Positions 1-10,293 of a stretch of DNA of 64,000 nucleotides are shown in pieces. The stretch covers positions 11,400,409-11,464,408 of the forward strand of contig OY987250.1 in assembly GCA_963920765.1 (NCBI GenBank), in the 5' to 3' direction. Made by a program: the position numbers and the translations under genes. Source of the DNA: Ulota crispa. Lineage: Eukaryota > Streptophyta > Bryopsida > Orthotrichales > Orthotrichaceae. Each line of letters starts with the position of its first letter. The first letter of the stretch is position 1. The notes beneath the pieces were generated by a model. That model searched no databases, was not told the DNA's origin, and was given only the letters and a program-made list of their open reading frames with translations.

Positions 1-8
1 TAATTTTA

Positions 9-740
9 CCCCTAAATCTGTGAGTGTCCCTTGGGGGACAAATGAGATTTTGGGCAGGTACCTATGATTAAATTGCTTTGTGTGATTTTTTGAAACTTTT
101 ATGGAAGATGGGGAATTCGAAGATCCGTGTGCACATCTTCTTTTTTTTTTTCATTTTGACAATTTTTGAAGAAGTAAAAAAATAAAATTCTGAATTTTTT
201 TGGAGATGGGGCAGTCCGGGCATCCCAAAAACTTTTTTAAAATTTACATTTTTTTGAAATAAAAATCTGAAATTGGTTCTTTGAGTTTACATATATGTGG
301 GAAGCTTTGAATCACTCGTTTCTAGTAAATGAAATGAAATTTATGTGGACTTCAAGTTAATTGGTAGATATGGAGCCATATCTACCAGTTAACTAAAAGT
401 CCTCACAACTTTCATTTCATTTACTGGAAACAAGTGATTCAAAGCTTCCCACATATATGTAAACTCAAAGAACCAATTTCAGATTTTTATTTCAAAAAAA
501 TGTAAATTTTAAAAAAGTTTTTGGGCTGCCCAAACTGCCCCATCTCCAAAAAAATTCAAAACTTCATTTTTTTACTTCTTCAAAAATTGTCAAAATGAAA
601 AAAAAAAGAAGATGTGCACACGGATCTTTGAATTCCCCATCTTCCATAAAAGTTTCAAAAAATCACACAAAGTAGCTTAGTCATAGGCACCTGCCCGAAA
701 TTTGATTTGTCTTCCGAGGGGACACTCACGGATTTAGGGG
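9..740. mobile_element. Foldback element of the TTAA/CCCTAAA family
   Basis: Two long arms (about 9-365 and 385-740) are near-perfect inverted copies around a very short spacer, so the whole unit could fold into one hairpin. Both ends read CCCCTAAATC or a close variant, then TGAGTGTCC-like sequence. The right end is followed by TTAA and the left is preceded by TTTA. It has no coding capacity. Its termini closely resemble the right end of the 4888-5811 element and the isolated end at 27143, so all belong to one family. Confidence 0.85.
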
Positions 741-1173
741 TTAAGGTAGGAATACCATATTAATCAGTTACCCCTCTCTACTAGAGAGTAGATTGTTCTG
801 AAACCAATAATAGTGGGCTCTGAAAAAGGTTTTGAAATATTTTGAAAGATTCTAAAAAGATACTATTTTCTCACATTTGGTTGGTTCACACTTGTTTTGG
901 AACAAGGTTCTAGAGGTAAATTGTTTAAGGTACACTTATGAAACAAGAATAGGGTCCCAATGAAGAATCCACATTTATATTGCATAAAATATTAATTCCT
1001 AAGTTTTTTTTTTCATTCTTCCTTACCCTTGTTTGAGTTGTTTCTGCACATGTTGAGCTTAATTTCTCAAAAAATTCCCCATATCTTATCAAGCTAAGTG
1101 GCTTATTTTAACCATTTATGGTATTTCTACCTTATGCCCTTTGCCTTTTGCCCCACTAGCCTTGTGGAGTCTA

Positions 1174-1517
1174 GTACAGTGGTGCTTGGTTAGCGTCAAC
1201 ACTTTGGGCTTGTATAAAGTGCTGACCTTATCCAAGCATTGATCATAAACAAACCCTCCATTTGTGTTACTTTCCCTAGTTCTAGGGGTTGCAACTTTGG
1301 AGGTGCTTTCCCACCCATGTTTGTGGGACACTAACCAAACACCTTTCTAACTAAAGAGTCAAAATGGGAATTGATGAAAAGAAAACGTTGACCATATGCA
1401 AGCACTTGACCTTACCCAACCTCATAATACATGCTTTTGAGCAAAAGGGGAGTGGGGCTATACTCTTATCCAATTATTGCTCTTACAAAGGTTGACGCTA
1501 ACCAAGCACCACTGTAC
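1174..1517. mobile_element. MITE with 25-bp-class terminal inverted repeats
   Basis: The left end GTACAGTGGTGCTTGG is matched in reverse complement at the right end, and the match continues through TTAGCGTCAAC. The element is short (about 344 bp), non-coding and has no transposase. No convincing target duplication is visible. Confidence 0.75.
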
Positions 1518-1599
1518 CAGCTTCGTGACCAACCATGGGCAAAAGGCCCACAGGCCCCACACAACTCCTAGCATGGGGGAGCAAAATGCAAGCTTTGTA

Positions 1600-2284
1600 T
1601 TAGAGCATCTCCACAGGTCTTGCCAACCACAGACTTGTTAAAGTAGTTTGACGGGAACACCATATTCGTTAATTTGGGAAAAAGAGGTGTCCCACTTTGT
1701 ACTCCACCTTAAACCCAAAAAGTTACCTTAAACCTGATTTAAAGTATCAGATTTAGTTTAAGCCACGAAGATTTGTTCCCTCCGAAATTCCTCCTCTCAA
1801 GTGAGGACAAAGTGTACAAAAAAAAATGCTAAGCTCAATTTTAGCTGATCACCTAAAACCTTCACCTCAAAATTTGAAAGTCACAAAATGTACCGTTTTT
1901 CCCAAGTTAACGAATATGGTGTTCAGGGCTCTCGGAAGCAAAATTGCCGGAGTAGAGGGCTCAATCTACACCGGCTAGCTGTAGAATGAACGTGCCACAT
2001 GATCGTTAGACAAGAGCAATTGTTTATGAGGGTGCACTTTGTATCAAAGATGTGATATTGTTGCCATGTAGGCGTGCTTAGAGCAGTGGATCCCATGACA
2101 GTTGCGTCGCTAAGTGTAAACCAAGTAAACCAAGTCCCACGAGGTCATTGTCCTCAAAACTTTATTTGGCGGGGTTGCTCCAAAACATGACGAGTCACTG
2201 TGACCGGTGGTGATCGAAATTGCAAAATAAAGACTTAGTCCATGCCATTTGGCTGGTTGGAGTTGGTTGGTGGAGATGCTCTAA
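1600..2284. mobile_element. MITE with TTAGAGCATCTCC ends, carrying a nested MITE
   Basis: The first 13 bases, TTAGAGCATCTCC, are exactly mirrored by GGAGATGCTCTAA at the right end. A second element (1655-1924) lies inside, so this copy inserted first. A shorter relative with AAGAGCATCTCC ends is at 6642-7060. TIRs of this kind occur in plant PIF/Harbinger-like MITEs, but no clean 3-bp target duplication is seen, so the superfamily is only suggested. Confidence 0.7.
1655..1924. mobile_element. MITE, ATATTCGTTAATTTGGG family
   Basis: Ends read GAACACCATATTCGTTAA at the left and the reverse complement at the right, followed inward by TTGGGAAAA. This is one of more than a dozen copies in the window. 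The interior carries the recurring segment with ACTTTGTACTCCACC at one side and a GAGGACAAAGTG segment, shared with copies at 33275, 34039, 41342 and 55631. It sits inside the 1600-2284 element. Confidence 0.8.
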
Positions 2285-2319
2285 GGTAGACATACCCAAT
2301 CCCGCTCATGAATCTAATG

Positions 2320-2550
2320 CTACTTATATGTAGGTAAGGTGTACATTTTAAATCTCAAACCAGGCCAGCCATAGAGAGCTTATCTTTTGTGACAGAAGAT
2401 AAGCTATCTATGACTGGCCTAGATTTGAGATTTAAAATGTACACCTTACCTACATATAAGCAGCATTAAGTTCATGTCACAAAAGATAAGCTATCTATGG
2501 CTGGCCTATATTTGAGATTTAAAATGTACACCTTGCGTACATATAAGCAA
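2320..2550. repeat. Inverted repeat with a duplicated right arm
   Basis: The segment starting CTTATATGTAGGTAAGG (about 2320-2391) is followed by its reverse complement (about 2395-2460), and that right arm is then repeated directly at about 2474-2550. Each arm contains TGGCTGGCC-type sequence and GATTTAAAATGTACACC. It looks like a palindromic MITE that gained an extra arm. Confidence 0.75.
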
Positions 2551-3121
2551 CAAGTACGAGCACAACAAATAAATGCCCAAAAATTATGGTCCAGGGGTAT
2601 TTGTGTAATTTCTGAAATGCATGGTAATTATGTAAATAATGCAAACTTCAAGGATATCCATGAAATTTTCCCATAAAAAACTATAGAAAAATGAAAATAT
2701 CTCTGTCCTTATTGAACTAACCTAGACAAGCCTTTGTCGCAGCTCGTGCAGCAGGGACGTTGCCACGACTGGTGAAGACCATAATGACACGTCGTGTGAA
2801 TTCACAGAGCGGTGACACCGATCTCGCAAGCAGGCTTGATACGGAACGCTTTGCAATCGCAAGCTCGTGAGAGCCAGACACAGAGCGAACGACATAGAGA
2901 GAGAGGCAGAGAGAGACGGAGAGAACGACAGAAAAGGACAAACAAATCAACGGAATTAATAGAACCGGCTGGCAGTGCCACGCCAAGCTCTCCGCTTGGC
3001 TGGATTGGTGCGCAAGTGAACGAAGATCAGTCGGAGAGGAGAGATTGCTTTCTGAGCTTTCCAGGAATCCAGGCTGCAATGGGAGTGCCACTACGTACGT
3101 ACTCACCATGAACATGCCTAA
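2551..3121. other. No supported gene; GC-richer stretch with GAGA tract
   Basis: This stretch is richer in G+C than its surroundings and has a GAGAGA-rich tract around 2885-2935. It is open in several frames on both strands, but none gives a recognisable protein, none has a clear ATG context and no splice structure is convincing. Confidence 0.4.
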
Positions 3122-3125
3122 TTAA

Positions 3126-4030
3126 CCCCTAAATGCCCAAGGCACCAGATTCGGGTGTCCAAAAATTTCAGGAAACTTTGAAACCTTGTTGAAGTTACAG
3201 ATTTTATTGTTTTGAGGTTTTTTTGTGTGGAAAGGTTGAATATTGAAGTTAGCTTCACCATTCAAACTCAACTTCTTTCATATCTTATTTCATTTGTTTT
3301 TGGTGGAAGGTTAACTACAAGCATACATTTTCAGTTGTGAATATTGTTATGAATAGTGTCATGAATAGTGCTGTGAATAGTGTCATAGAACCTATGAGAA
3401 ATTGCCACATTGAAAAGACGGGCATCAAGTTGAGCAAAAGGTGAAGATTTCCCTTGGGCAATAAGGGTCTTTTTACTGAAATTTTGACATTTAACAAAAT
3501 CTAAAAGTGCTTTTGGACTAGTTTCACTTGGAATGTCTTTGTTATAGAAATTAGGATCCTTTCCCCGTTGAATTTTCTTTCATTCATAATGATTTTTGGT
3601 CAATAATTGAAGTAGAAAATTTCTTTGTATTAGATGGTTGTGTTTTGACATTAGCATTGCAGGGTCATTTGTGAAATTGTGATCATGGATTTGGAAGAGG
3701 GGCCATTGGTAAGTAACAACAATAAACACTAAAGCATCCTAAGTGGTTGTCTCCCAATTTTGTATTTAAAAGTTGCCAATTTGCATTAAAAGTTTTGGGC
3801 AGCTAAAAAATAGCAAAAAATCCTTACTCATCATCATTCAATCACAAATATCTTAAAATCTGCACGACCATTTGGGATTCTTTTTGGGTAGTGCCATTTA
3901 GAAACCTTAAAGTTCAAGATTCAATGGTTACAATTTCTTTTTGATGTTTAATGATGATCTTATAAGGACAATTCAAAAACTTCAAAACTACCTTCTGAAA
4001 ACAAGAAAAACACCCTTGGGCATTTAGGGA
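3126..4030. mobile_element. TTAA/CCCTAAA element, TTAA on both sides
   Basis: The left end CCCCTAAATGCCCAAGG and the right end CCTTGGGCATTTAGGGA form terminal inverted repeats of about 17 bp. Exact TTAA flanks occur at 3122-3125 and 4031-4034. The roughly 905-bp interior is AT-rich with no transposase. The ends match the intronic element at 37537-38182. Confidence 0.85.
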
Positions 4031-4134
4031 TTAATAAACCTGACTGAGGTTTTGAGGAGGCTAGGAGCCGAGGAACACCATACAGTACTACCTGGCTAAG
4101 ATGAACTTGTGTAAGAAAAATGCTTGGATAAGGG

Positions 4135-4251
4135 TATGTTCACACTTGGTCTTAGGAGGGGTAGTAGCAATGGAAAATTAGATGCATTTGGACACACCTT
4201 TAGACTGCATTCATTTTACTAATACCTCTTCTAACACCAAGTGTGAACATA
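4135..4251. mobile_element. Short palindromic MITE
   Basis: TATGTTCACACTTGGT at the left is mirrored by ACCAAGTGTGAACATA at the right of a roughly 117-bp non-coding unit. Confidence 0.7.
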
Positions 4252-4394
4252 TGCTAAGATTACTGTCCCTAACATGGAAGTTGTACATCAGGTTGAGTAT
4301 TAGGGAGCTGCAAGGGGTGTTTGGCTACGATGAATGCTCTCTTAAGATGAAATGAAATGTTGTCTGGATACCTCCATCTTAGCTAGACACTATT

Positions 4395-4803
4395 GTATTA
4401 GGTAAATTGGGAAATGCAGTACATTCTTGGATTTTCACAATTTCATTCTGGGACTTTCACAATTTCTGCCATTATGTACAATTTATATTAAAAAAATATG
4501 AGCATGCATTTTTTTGTACAATAGTGAAGTCCTAGTGAATGTCTCCAAAAGTTTCAAATAATTACAACTTTGAACTATACCTATGCCTACATTTACTGTA
4601 TGTAAGATTTGATAAGCTTGAAGCGCCATATTCATTAAATTGGGAAAACCAAATTTCCAAGTTGTACTCACTTTACACCTAGAGCTTGGTTTAGGGTGGT
4701 CACCTAAAACTCCAAAATCAGGGTTTCTTCCCAAATTAATGAATATGGCATTTGGACTTTGGTACAAAATAGTTTCTTCATTTTTCCCTATTTACCTAAC
4801 ATG
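4395..4803. mobile_element. MITE of the TATTAGGTAAATTGGG subfamily, interrupted by another MITE
   Basis: The left end TATTAGGTAAATTGGGAAA is mirrored by CCCTATTTACCTAACATG at the right. The interior (CATGCA, then TACAATAGTGAAGTC, then AATAATTACAACTTTGA) is clearly shared with 9305-9553 and, in reverse complement, with 45560-45715. The 4623-4751 element lies inside it. Confidence 0.7.
4623..4751. mobile_element. MITE, ATATTCGTTAATTTGGG family, nested copy
   Basis: GCCATATTCATTAAATTGGG at the left and CCAAATTAATGAATATGGC at the right bracket about 129 bp. The copy sits within the 4395-4803 element. Confidence 0.75.
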
Positions 4804-4887
4804 TTGTTTTGCATGGACGACATGCGTACACGGAGGCAACTATTGCCGAGCATGCTCATTTGGACATGTCAAAATAGGCGCTCTTAA

Positions 4888-5811
4888 CCCCTAAATCCCT
4901 GGGGCCTTTATTTTGTCAAAAGACACTCAAAACTGCCATTTCTATTGCAAAGAGTAAAAAAATTAAAAAATTGGTATATTTTCATATCTAGCCATAGGAT
5001 CTTGTACTAGACTAGTATAAGAGTGTGGGAAAAAATATTCAAAAACTTTGACCACCCATATTGCAAGATATTTGCATTTAAAGTGTAAAAAACAAACTTT
5101 TTTGCACCTTGTATGATTAGAATATCTGACTTTGAACTTTCTTAACTTAAAATTTTTGCACCATAGAGTTTTGAGGTTTATTTTTTTGTGGTGGAGAATT
5201 GAGTGGGGAATCTTTAGAAAAATTTAAAACAAAAAATACTTAATTTTCATTCTTAAAAAAACATCATGTGGAAGAAAGTATGAGATTGAACAAAAACTTA
5301 AATTGTTAATAACCCTGCAATGGAATTGAAATGCAATAATCCCAATGGTGAGATTGTTCTAGAAAGCAAACTTCACCCTCTCCAACAATTTTTTTTTGAA
5401 AAGATGTTAAACTTGCATTCAAAAATGAAGTTTATATGTTATTTTTTCAAGAAGATGCTTGAGGTGCCCAAAAAACAAGATTGTCCATAACTTCTCATAA
5501 CTAGTCCAAATGGAGTGAATCAAAGCTTCAAATGCAAAAAAAACTATAAACTATGAGGAATTTTTTTTTTTTTGGTTTTTTCTTCAAGTTTTTGTCAATT
5601 TTTTTTGCTGCCCAATATCCATAAATTTTTGCTTATTTGGGTATAACTTTTGCTTCCTAGCATAGATTGGAATAAAAATAATATTCCCCAAAAGCTAATG
5701 TGTTTTCCTATCTTCTAAAAAAGTTTCAAAAAATTAGGAAAAAAATTGAGGCCATTGGAACTTGCCCAAAATCTCATTTGTCCCCCAAGGGGACACTCAA
5801 GGATTTAGGGG
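4888..5811. mobile_element. TTAA/CCCTAAA element, exact TTAA flanks
   Basis: Left TTAA (4884-4887) is followed by CCCCTAAATCC; the right end GGATTTAGGGG is followed by TTAA (5812-5815). The right terminal region repeats the termini of the 9-740 foldback. It is non-coding and about 924 bp. Its right-hand TTAA is also the left-hand TTAA of the next element, so the two share one target site. Confidence 0.85.
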
Positions 5812-5815
5812 TTAA

Positions 5816-6039
5816 CCCTTGAAGGGCCCGAACGCCCTTTGCGGCCGTATGTATGATCATATGTATAGACGTATTTGAGTTGCTCTGAGGGTTTTTCAAA
5901 AAAAAAAATGCAACCACCATCATTCAATCCTTCAATATGTATGGTTATAACACTTAATTTCTAGCTAATTCAAACTTTTGAATATTGGTTGCGACCGTAT
6001 TTGGTATTGTAGCTCCATAGCCCAAGGGCCCTTTAGGAG
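5816..6039. mobile_element. Short TTAA/CCCTAAA element (224 bp)
   Basis: It begins CCCTTGAAGGGCCC directly after TTAA and ends GGGCCCTTTAGGAG directly before TTAA (6040-6043). It contains GCCCTTTGCGGCC near one end, a motif seen with small changes in the 224-226-bp elements at 19806 and 36751. Its right half matches a longer copy at 57974-58400. Confidence 0.85.
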
Positions 6040-6043
6040 TTAA

Positions 6044-6641
6044 GCACTAAATGATCCGTTCTCAAGGTTTGGCCACACAGGCAAGAACCAACAATTCAAA
6101 CTGGCAGTTTGTAAAACAAGGGGGCGACTTTTACATGTTTGTGAAAAGCATATTCCTTGATTTTCTAGGGCCCACTTTTTTGGTCTAATCAAAACTGCCC
6201 GTTTTGAGAGTTCACAAACTGCCGTCTCAAACCTCCTGCTTTAGAATGGTGAAGAGATTGTACATGAAAACTTGGAAAAATGATTGTCTCCCGATTTTCC
6301 TAAAATACAAGTTACTTTTCATCCGTTTCAAAACTGCCAATTTTGGGCCAGTGTGGCCCCGGCATTAGTCGTGGTGGCCGATCCGAATCAAGCCAGTTTC
6401 AACTTTTAATCGGATCCTCACGACTTTTGCTTGAATGGCATCGCGGAGCCAGCAAACAATTGCATGTCGTTCGTACGTGCATGCGTGCGTTTACCTCGGT
6501 GTCGGTCGGTTTCATCTCTGCTCTTGGAATCAGTGAAATCTCTTGTAGAAACATTCTCTTTTGATCCGACGGAGGTAGTTGCAGCGCAGTGAACACCAAA
6601 CCTGCGGAATATTCTTGCCCGGAATTCTCGCCTTTCAAGAG
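6044..6641. other. No supported gene; mixed sequence
   Basis: The left part is AT-rich and the right part (about 6350-6640) is clearly GC-richer. It is open in several frames, but no product, motif or splice structure is recognisable. Confidence 0.4.
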
Positions 6642-7060
6642 TAAGAGCATCTCCACCGGTGGTTCCAAACCGGGGAACTAGCATGGCAGGGGTCACTTTA
6701 CATTTTTCGAGAGTCCATCGGCGACTCGCAAAGGTCAATTCCTTGCGCGGTCTCGTCAAATTTGATCCTCAAGAAAGTGACCTCCCGGGCTTCGTTTCCT
6801 CATAGCGTGCTCGTTTCTCGGGTTGCGGCAGTTGCGACAGCAATGTTAGGGGGCTTGTTGTCCGTGTGGCAAGAGAAGAGAAACCCATTGGCAAAATCAC
6901 CCATAAATAACAATGCTACTTTTTCAAGATCGCACAACAAGTCGGAGCCCACGTCGACCTGTGGGGACTACATCTTAGCCCGCAAAAAGAACACTGTGAG
7001 GACCGCGCCAAACTCTCTTGACAAGTCTTCATTTCATGCAGACTGGTGAAAATGCTCTAA
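6642..7060. mobile_element. MITE with AAGAGCATCTCC ends
   Basis: AAGAGCATCTCCACCGG at the left is mirrored with a few changes by GACTGGTGAAAATGCTCTAA at the right. It is related to the 1600-2284 element. The GC-richer interior is open for about 95 codons but encodes nothing recognisable. Confidence 0.6.
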
Positions 7061-7284
7061 ACCTTCTCGCCCTTCGAATTTTTAGAGCTTCGCCTGTGAT
7101 TTGGCGCTTTCAAATTGCGCCAGTGAAATAGAGTTGACCTTGTTACTGGTTTCCACAATGCCAAAGTGTAAGGCAAGTAATTGTGTTTACTATCTCGTTG
7201 GCCATTAGCATGATGGTTTGTTCGTTCTCTTAGTATACCAAAAAGGAATGATATCCATATGTGTTTGGTGAAAAACTTGACTCA

Positions 7285-7603
7285 AACGCGTTTTTTGTTA
7301 ATTTGGGAAAAAGCTTACAAAGTGGGATTTCTAGCTTTTATGGAAGACAACACCATGTTTATTGGATTGGGAATCTGTTGACTGTTTTCTAATAAAATGA
7401 GATATATATCTTTCAAAAAGACGCTCTTTTTGGACAAAAATTCATTAACATTTGAAATTTTGAACAAAAAGCTCATTATACAAGATTTAGGAGACCTCTT
7501 GAATTTAACAAATATGGTTCCAGATAAATTAAGGTGACAATCTCAGATTCAGGTGAGTACAAAATGGAACCCCTGGTTTTTCCAAATTAACGAATAACGC
7601 GTT
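7285..7603. mobile_element. MITE, ATATTCGTTAATTTGGG family (AACGCG subtype)
   Basis: AACGCGTTTTTTGTTAATTT at the left corresponds to AACGCGTTATTCGTTAATTT read from the right. A member of the same family occurs at 41342-41598 with AATGCGTT ends. Confidence 0.75.
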
Positions 7604-8278
7604 CTATCTCTAGTAACGTTGCAAATGTCAAAAACTATTTACTCCGAAAACTACTTAACTGCCACAACATCAAGTTTGATTACTACTCACTAGTAAAAAC
7701 TAAAAACCATGCCTGATCTAGTTAGGCATTTCACGATTTTCACCTTGCCGTGGTTGGAATTAGTCACTAATGACTGATCTTGGTCAAAGTTGAGTGGACT
7801 TCGTGATTTGAGTGGACTTTGTGGTAGGAACAAGGAATGATTTCTACTACCAGTAGTAAGTTCCTGAGTAAGTTTTATGCAACAATTATGTCATCTCTGA
7901 TTGGCTAGCGGAGGGTGAGTGTCGTGAGACGTACAGGGTATAGAATAATGCTCTCTTCACCAAGCATTACCCGACGTAAACTACCACAGGAAAATGGACG
8001 AACTTGTGGATGAAGAGGGGATTACGCAAGTTTCCTTGCTAAACCCTTAAGAACCCTAATTCTGCATCGAAAACTCCGGAGAAATGAACGGAGATTTTCC
8101 CTGCAGTGGTTTTACAAAAGTCATGACTTCAAGAAAATCACGGTTGAATTTACAAAAAGTTGATAAACATTGTGGTCTAATTTAAAATATACTATAGAAT
8201 AGGTCACAATCTTAATTAACTTTTTGAAATTCAACCACAATTTTCTTGTAATGATCATAACCCATATTCATTCTTATC
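7604..8278. repeat. Unassigned stretch with an inverted repeat at about 8133-8250
   Basis: Most of this stretch shows no gene. Around 8133-8250, CAAGAAAATCACGGTTGAA and the reverse complement of CAAGAAAATTGTGGTTGAA form arms of a small palindromic repeat of MITE type. Confidence 0.55.
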
Positions 8279-8436
8279 CTTCTCTCCCTTCTCTCCCTTC
8301 TCTCCCTTCTCTCCCTTCTCTCCCTTCTCTCCCTTCTCTCCCTTCTCTCCCTTCTCTCCCTTCTCTCCCTTCTCTCCCTTCTCTCCCTTCTCTCCCTTCT
8401 CTCCCTTCTCTCCCTTCTCTCCCTTCTCTCCCTTTT
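8279..8436. repeat. 9-bp minisatellite (CTTCTCTCC)n
   Basis: About 17 nearly perfect copies of a 9-bp pyrimidine-strand unit. Because the unit is a multiple of three, both strands are open and would read as Leu-Pro-Ser or Gly-Arg-Glu repeats; these are artefacts. The repeat resumes briefly at about 8563-8580, beyond a MITE at 8449-8558. Confidence 0.97.
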
Positions 8437-8448
8437 CTCCTAAGGAGA

Positions 8449-8558
8449 GTATTCATTAAATTGGGAATTTTGTAACATTTTGGGTTTTAGTTTCCCAACT
8501 TAAACTAACTATTAAAGTACAACTTGGGAATCTGATTTTCCCAGTTTAATGAATATGA
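8449..8558. mobile_element. MITE, ATATTCGTTAATTTGGG family, beside the minisatellite
   Basis: ATTCATTAAATTGGGAA at the left is mirrored by TTCCCAGTTTAATGAAT at the right of about 110 bp. CTCTCCC repeat units lie on both sides, so the element appears to have inserted into the 9-bp repeat array. Confidence 0.75.
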
Positions 8559-8563
8559 TGTTC

Positions 8564-9304
8564 CCTTCTCTCCCTTCTCATCCTTCTCCTTCATCACTTC
8601 ATGTCGTGGTTTGTCAACTTTTCGTATGAAGATTATAAGATTACGATGTCATGCAGAGTGCGACATGCTGGATTCAATAGAAGGCCTTCGAGAACACGTC
8701 AAGAATAACTTTTCTGTGCCAAAAGGAAAGCACTCAAAGGTTACTCTGGTCCACGACCAACTTACAGCATCAGCGCCATGAAGAGGCAACAGTTGGCATT
8801 GCAGCAGCTTTGTACTCCCGCTTTTCTTTTTTGTGACTGAAAGAGCATTCTTCACTTTACAATTTACATAATTACTTTTTTAATGACCGATGCTTCTACT
8901 GAAAATCCCCGCCTCCCCGATGTCAAAGGCTACTGTCTGGTGTTGTTGTAAAGGTGTTTCTTGTCTGCATTGTCCCGGTAGAAACATGCTCCCAGTCTTA
9001 GCCCTTGAGTCCCAGCGACTGGATTCTGTCGTTGGGGATTCCAAGTTTATCTCACTTTTTCTTTTGATTTGTAGTCTGGAAAAAGTTGTGGCTGGTCCTC
9101 ATCAGCAAAGAAGATAATCCTTTTTCAGATCCTACGGTCACTTTTTCTGAATGTAATTTTCCAAGCTGTGGTGGTCATTAAACCCCCCATTTTCTCCTAA
9201 ACCCTAAAACAACTCCGGGCGCTCAGGGGTTAATCATTTCATCCCATCATACCATATCATACCAAGCTTGCTAGCCAAGAACAACAATCGACACAATAAT
9301 ATTG
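8564..9304. other. No supported gene
   Basis: This stretch begins with leftover pyrimidine repeat, then continues with sequence of mixed composition and no recognisable product. It contains an isolated CGCTCAGGGG end followed by TTAA at 9230, as in the element at 30423-31141, without a clear partner. Confidence 0.4.
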
Positions 9305-9553
9305 CCATATTAGGTCAATTGGGAAAAATAGTACGTTATGGGATTTTCACTATTCCTTGCATTACGTGCAATTTAGCATGTTACACAAAAAACAAGCATG
9401 CACTTTCTTGTACAATAGTGAAGTCTAAGTGAATACCTCCAAAATTTTCAAATAATTACAACTTTGAGCTATAGCTATGCCTATTTTTACTATATGTAAT
9501 ATTAAAATGGAGTACAAACTACTCCCTCCATTTTCTCCAATTTTCCTAATATG
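9305..9553. mobile_element. MITE of the TATTAGGTAAATTGGG subfamily
   Basis: CCATATTAGGTCAATTGGG at the left is mirrored by CCAATTTTCCTAATATG at the right. The interior is shared with 4395-4803 and 45494-45751. Confidence 0.75.
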
Positions 9554-9810
9554 ATTATGCTTTGAGTCTCCCACCTAGAGTTTAAATAGCTTAAATTGCT
9601 AGCAAATGAGTGCTGAGTTGTCCACTAGATATTGGAGAATTTCCAAAATGAAGGGAATCCAGTGGACAAATTCTGTCAAAATTCGCCAGCAATTTAAACC
9701 CTACTTGCACCTCACCTGCGATCTTGGCGGGATTGATTGCAGAGTGATGAGTGATGACTGATCAACTTTGCGACGCAAGTTAATTGAGTGAGAGAGTGTA
9801 GGGGAGCAGT

Positions 9811-9835
9811 AGTGTAGTGCAGTGCACTACACTAA
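9811..9835. repeat. Perfect short palindrome
   Basis: Twelve-base arms TAGTGTAGTGCA and TGCACTACACTA are separated by a single G. It lies about 460 bases upstream of the ATG of the 10294 gene. There is no evidence for function. Confidence 0.8.
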
Positions 9836-10293
9836 TAATGATAAATAGTGTTATGTTACTAATAGTGTTACTTGCACTTTTACCCCACTAACTCTAAATA
9901 TCAAGTAGTATATATTTAGAGTTACCTCCCGCACACCACTCCCATTCACCTTATCTTGCCTCTGAAACTATTGTGCCCACCTATGGAGCACTACATTATT
10001 CTTGCATCCTTCCTGCATTACAATTCTTTGCTTTGTTGTCTAGCACTCTTGCCCTCTACCTCCTTGTGCGCTCATGGAAGCCCTGCATACGTAGCTCCAC
10101 CATCCGGCAATTCGCAAAACCTAGAAAAATCCTCCGTGTTTTTGATTCAATCACTACTTGCAGGATCTATGGTGGAAACCAAAGACCTCGCCGGAGGCAG
10201 CTTGATCTACAAAAAAGAGTGCAGGCGTGCAAGATAGCAATCTTTTTTTGTCCCGTCTTGGTTTTAATTTGACAATTTTGGTGGCATTTTGAG

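Noticed and set aside
2717..3115. Overlapping 99- and 132-codon frames on opposite strands
   Set aside because: No family resemblance, purine/pyrimidine-biased tract inside, and non-ATG starts; not enough for a gene call.
8224..8475. Long Leu-Pro-Ser and Gly-Arg-Glu repeat reading frames on the two strands
   Set aside because: They are translations of the 9-bp minisatellite, which is open in all frames by its period; no gene context.
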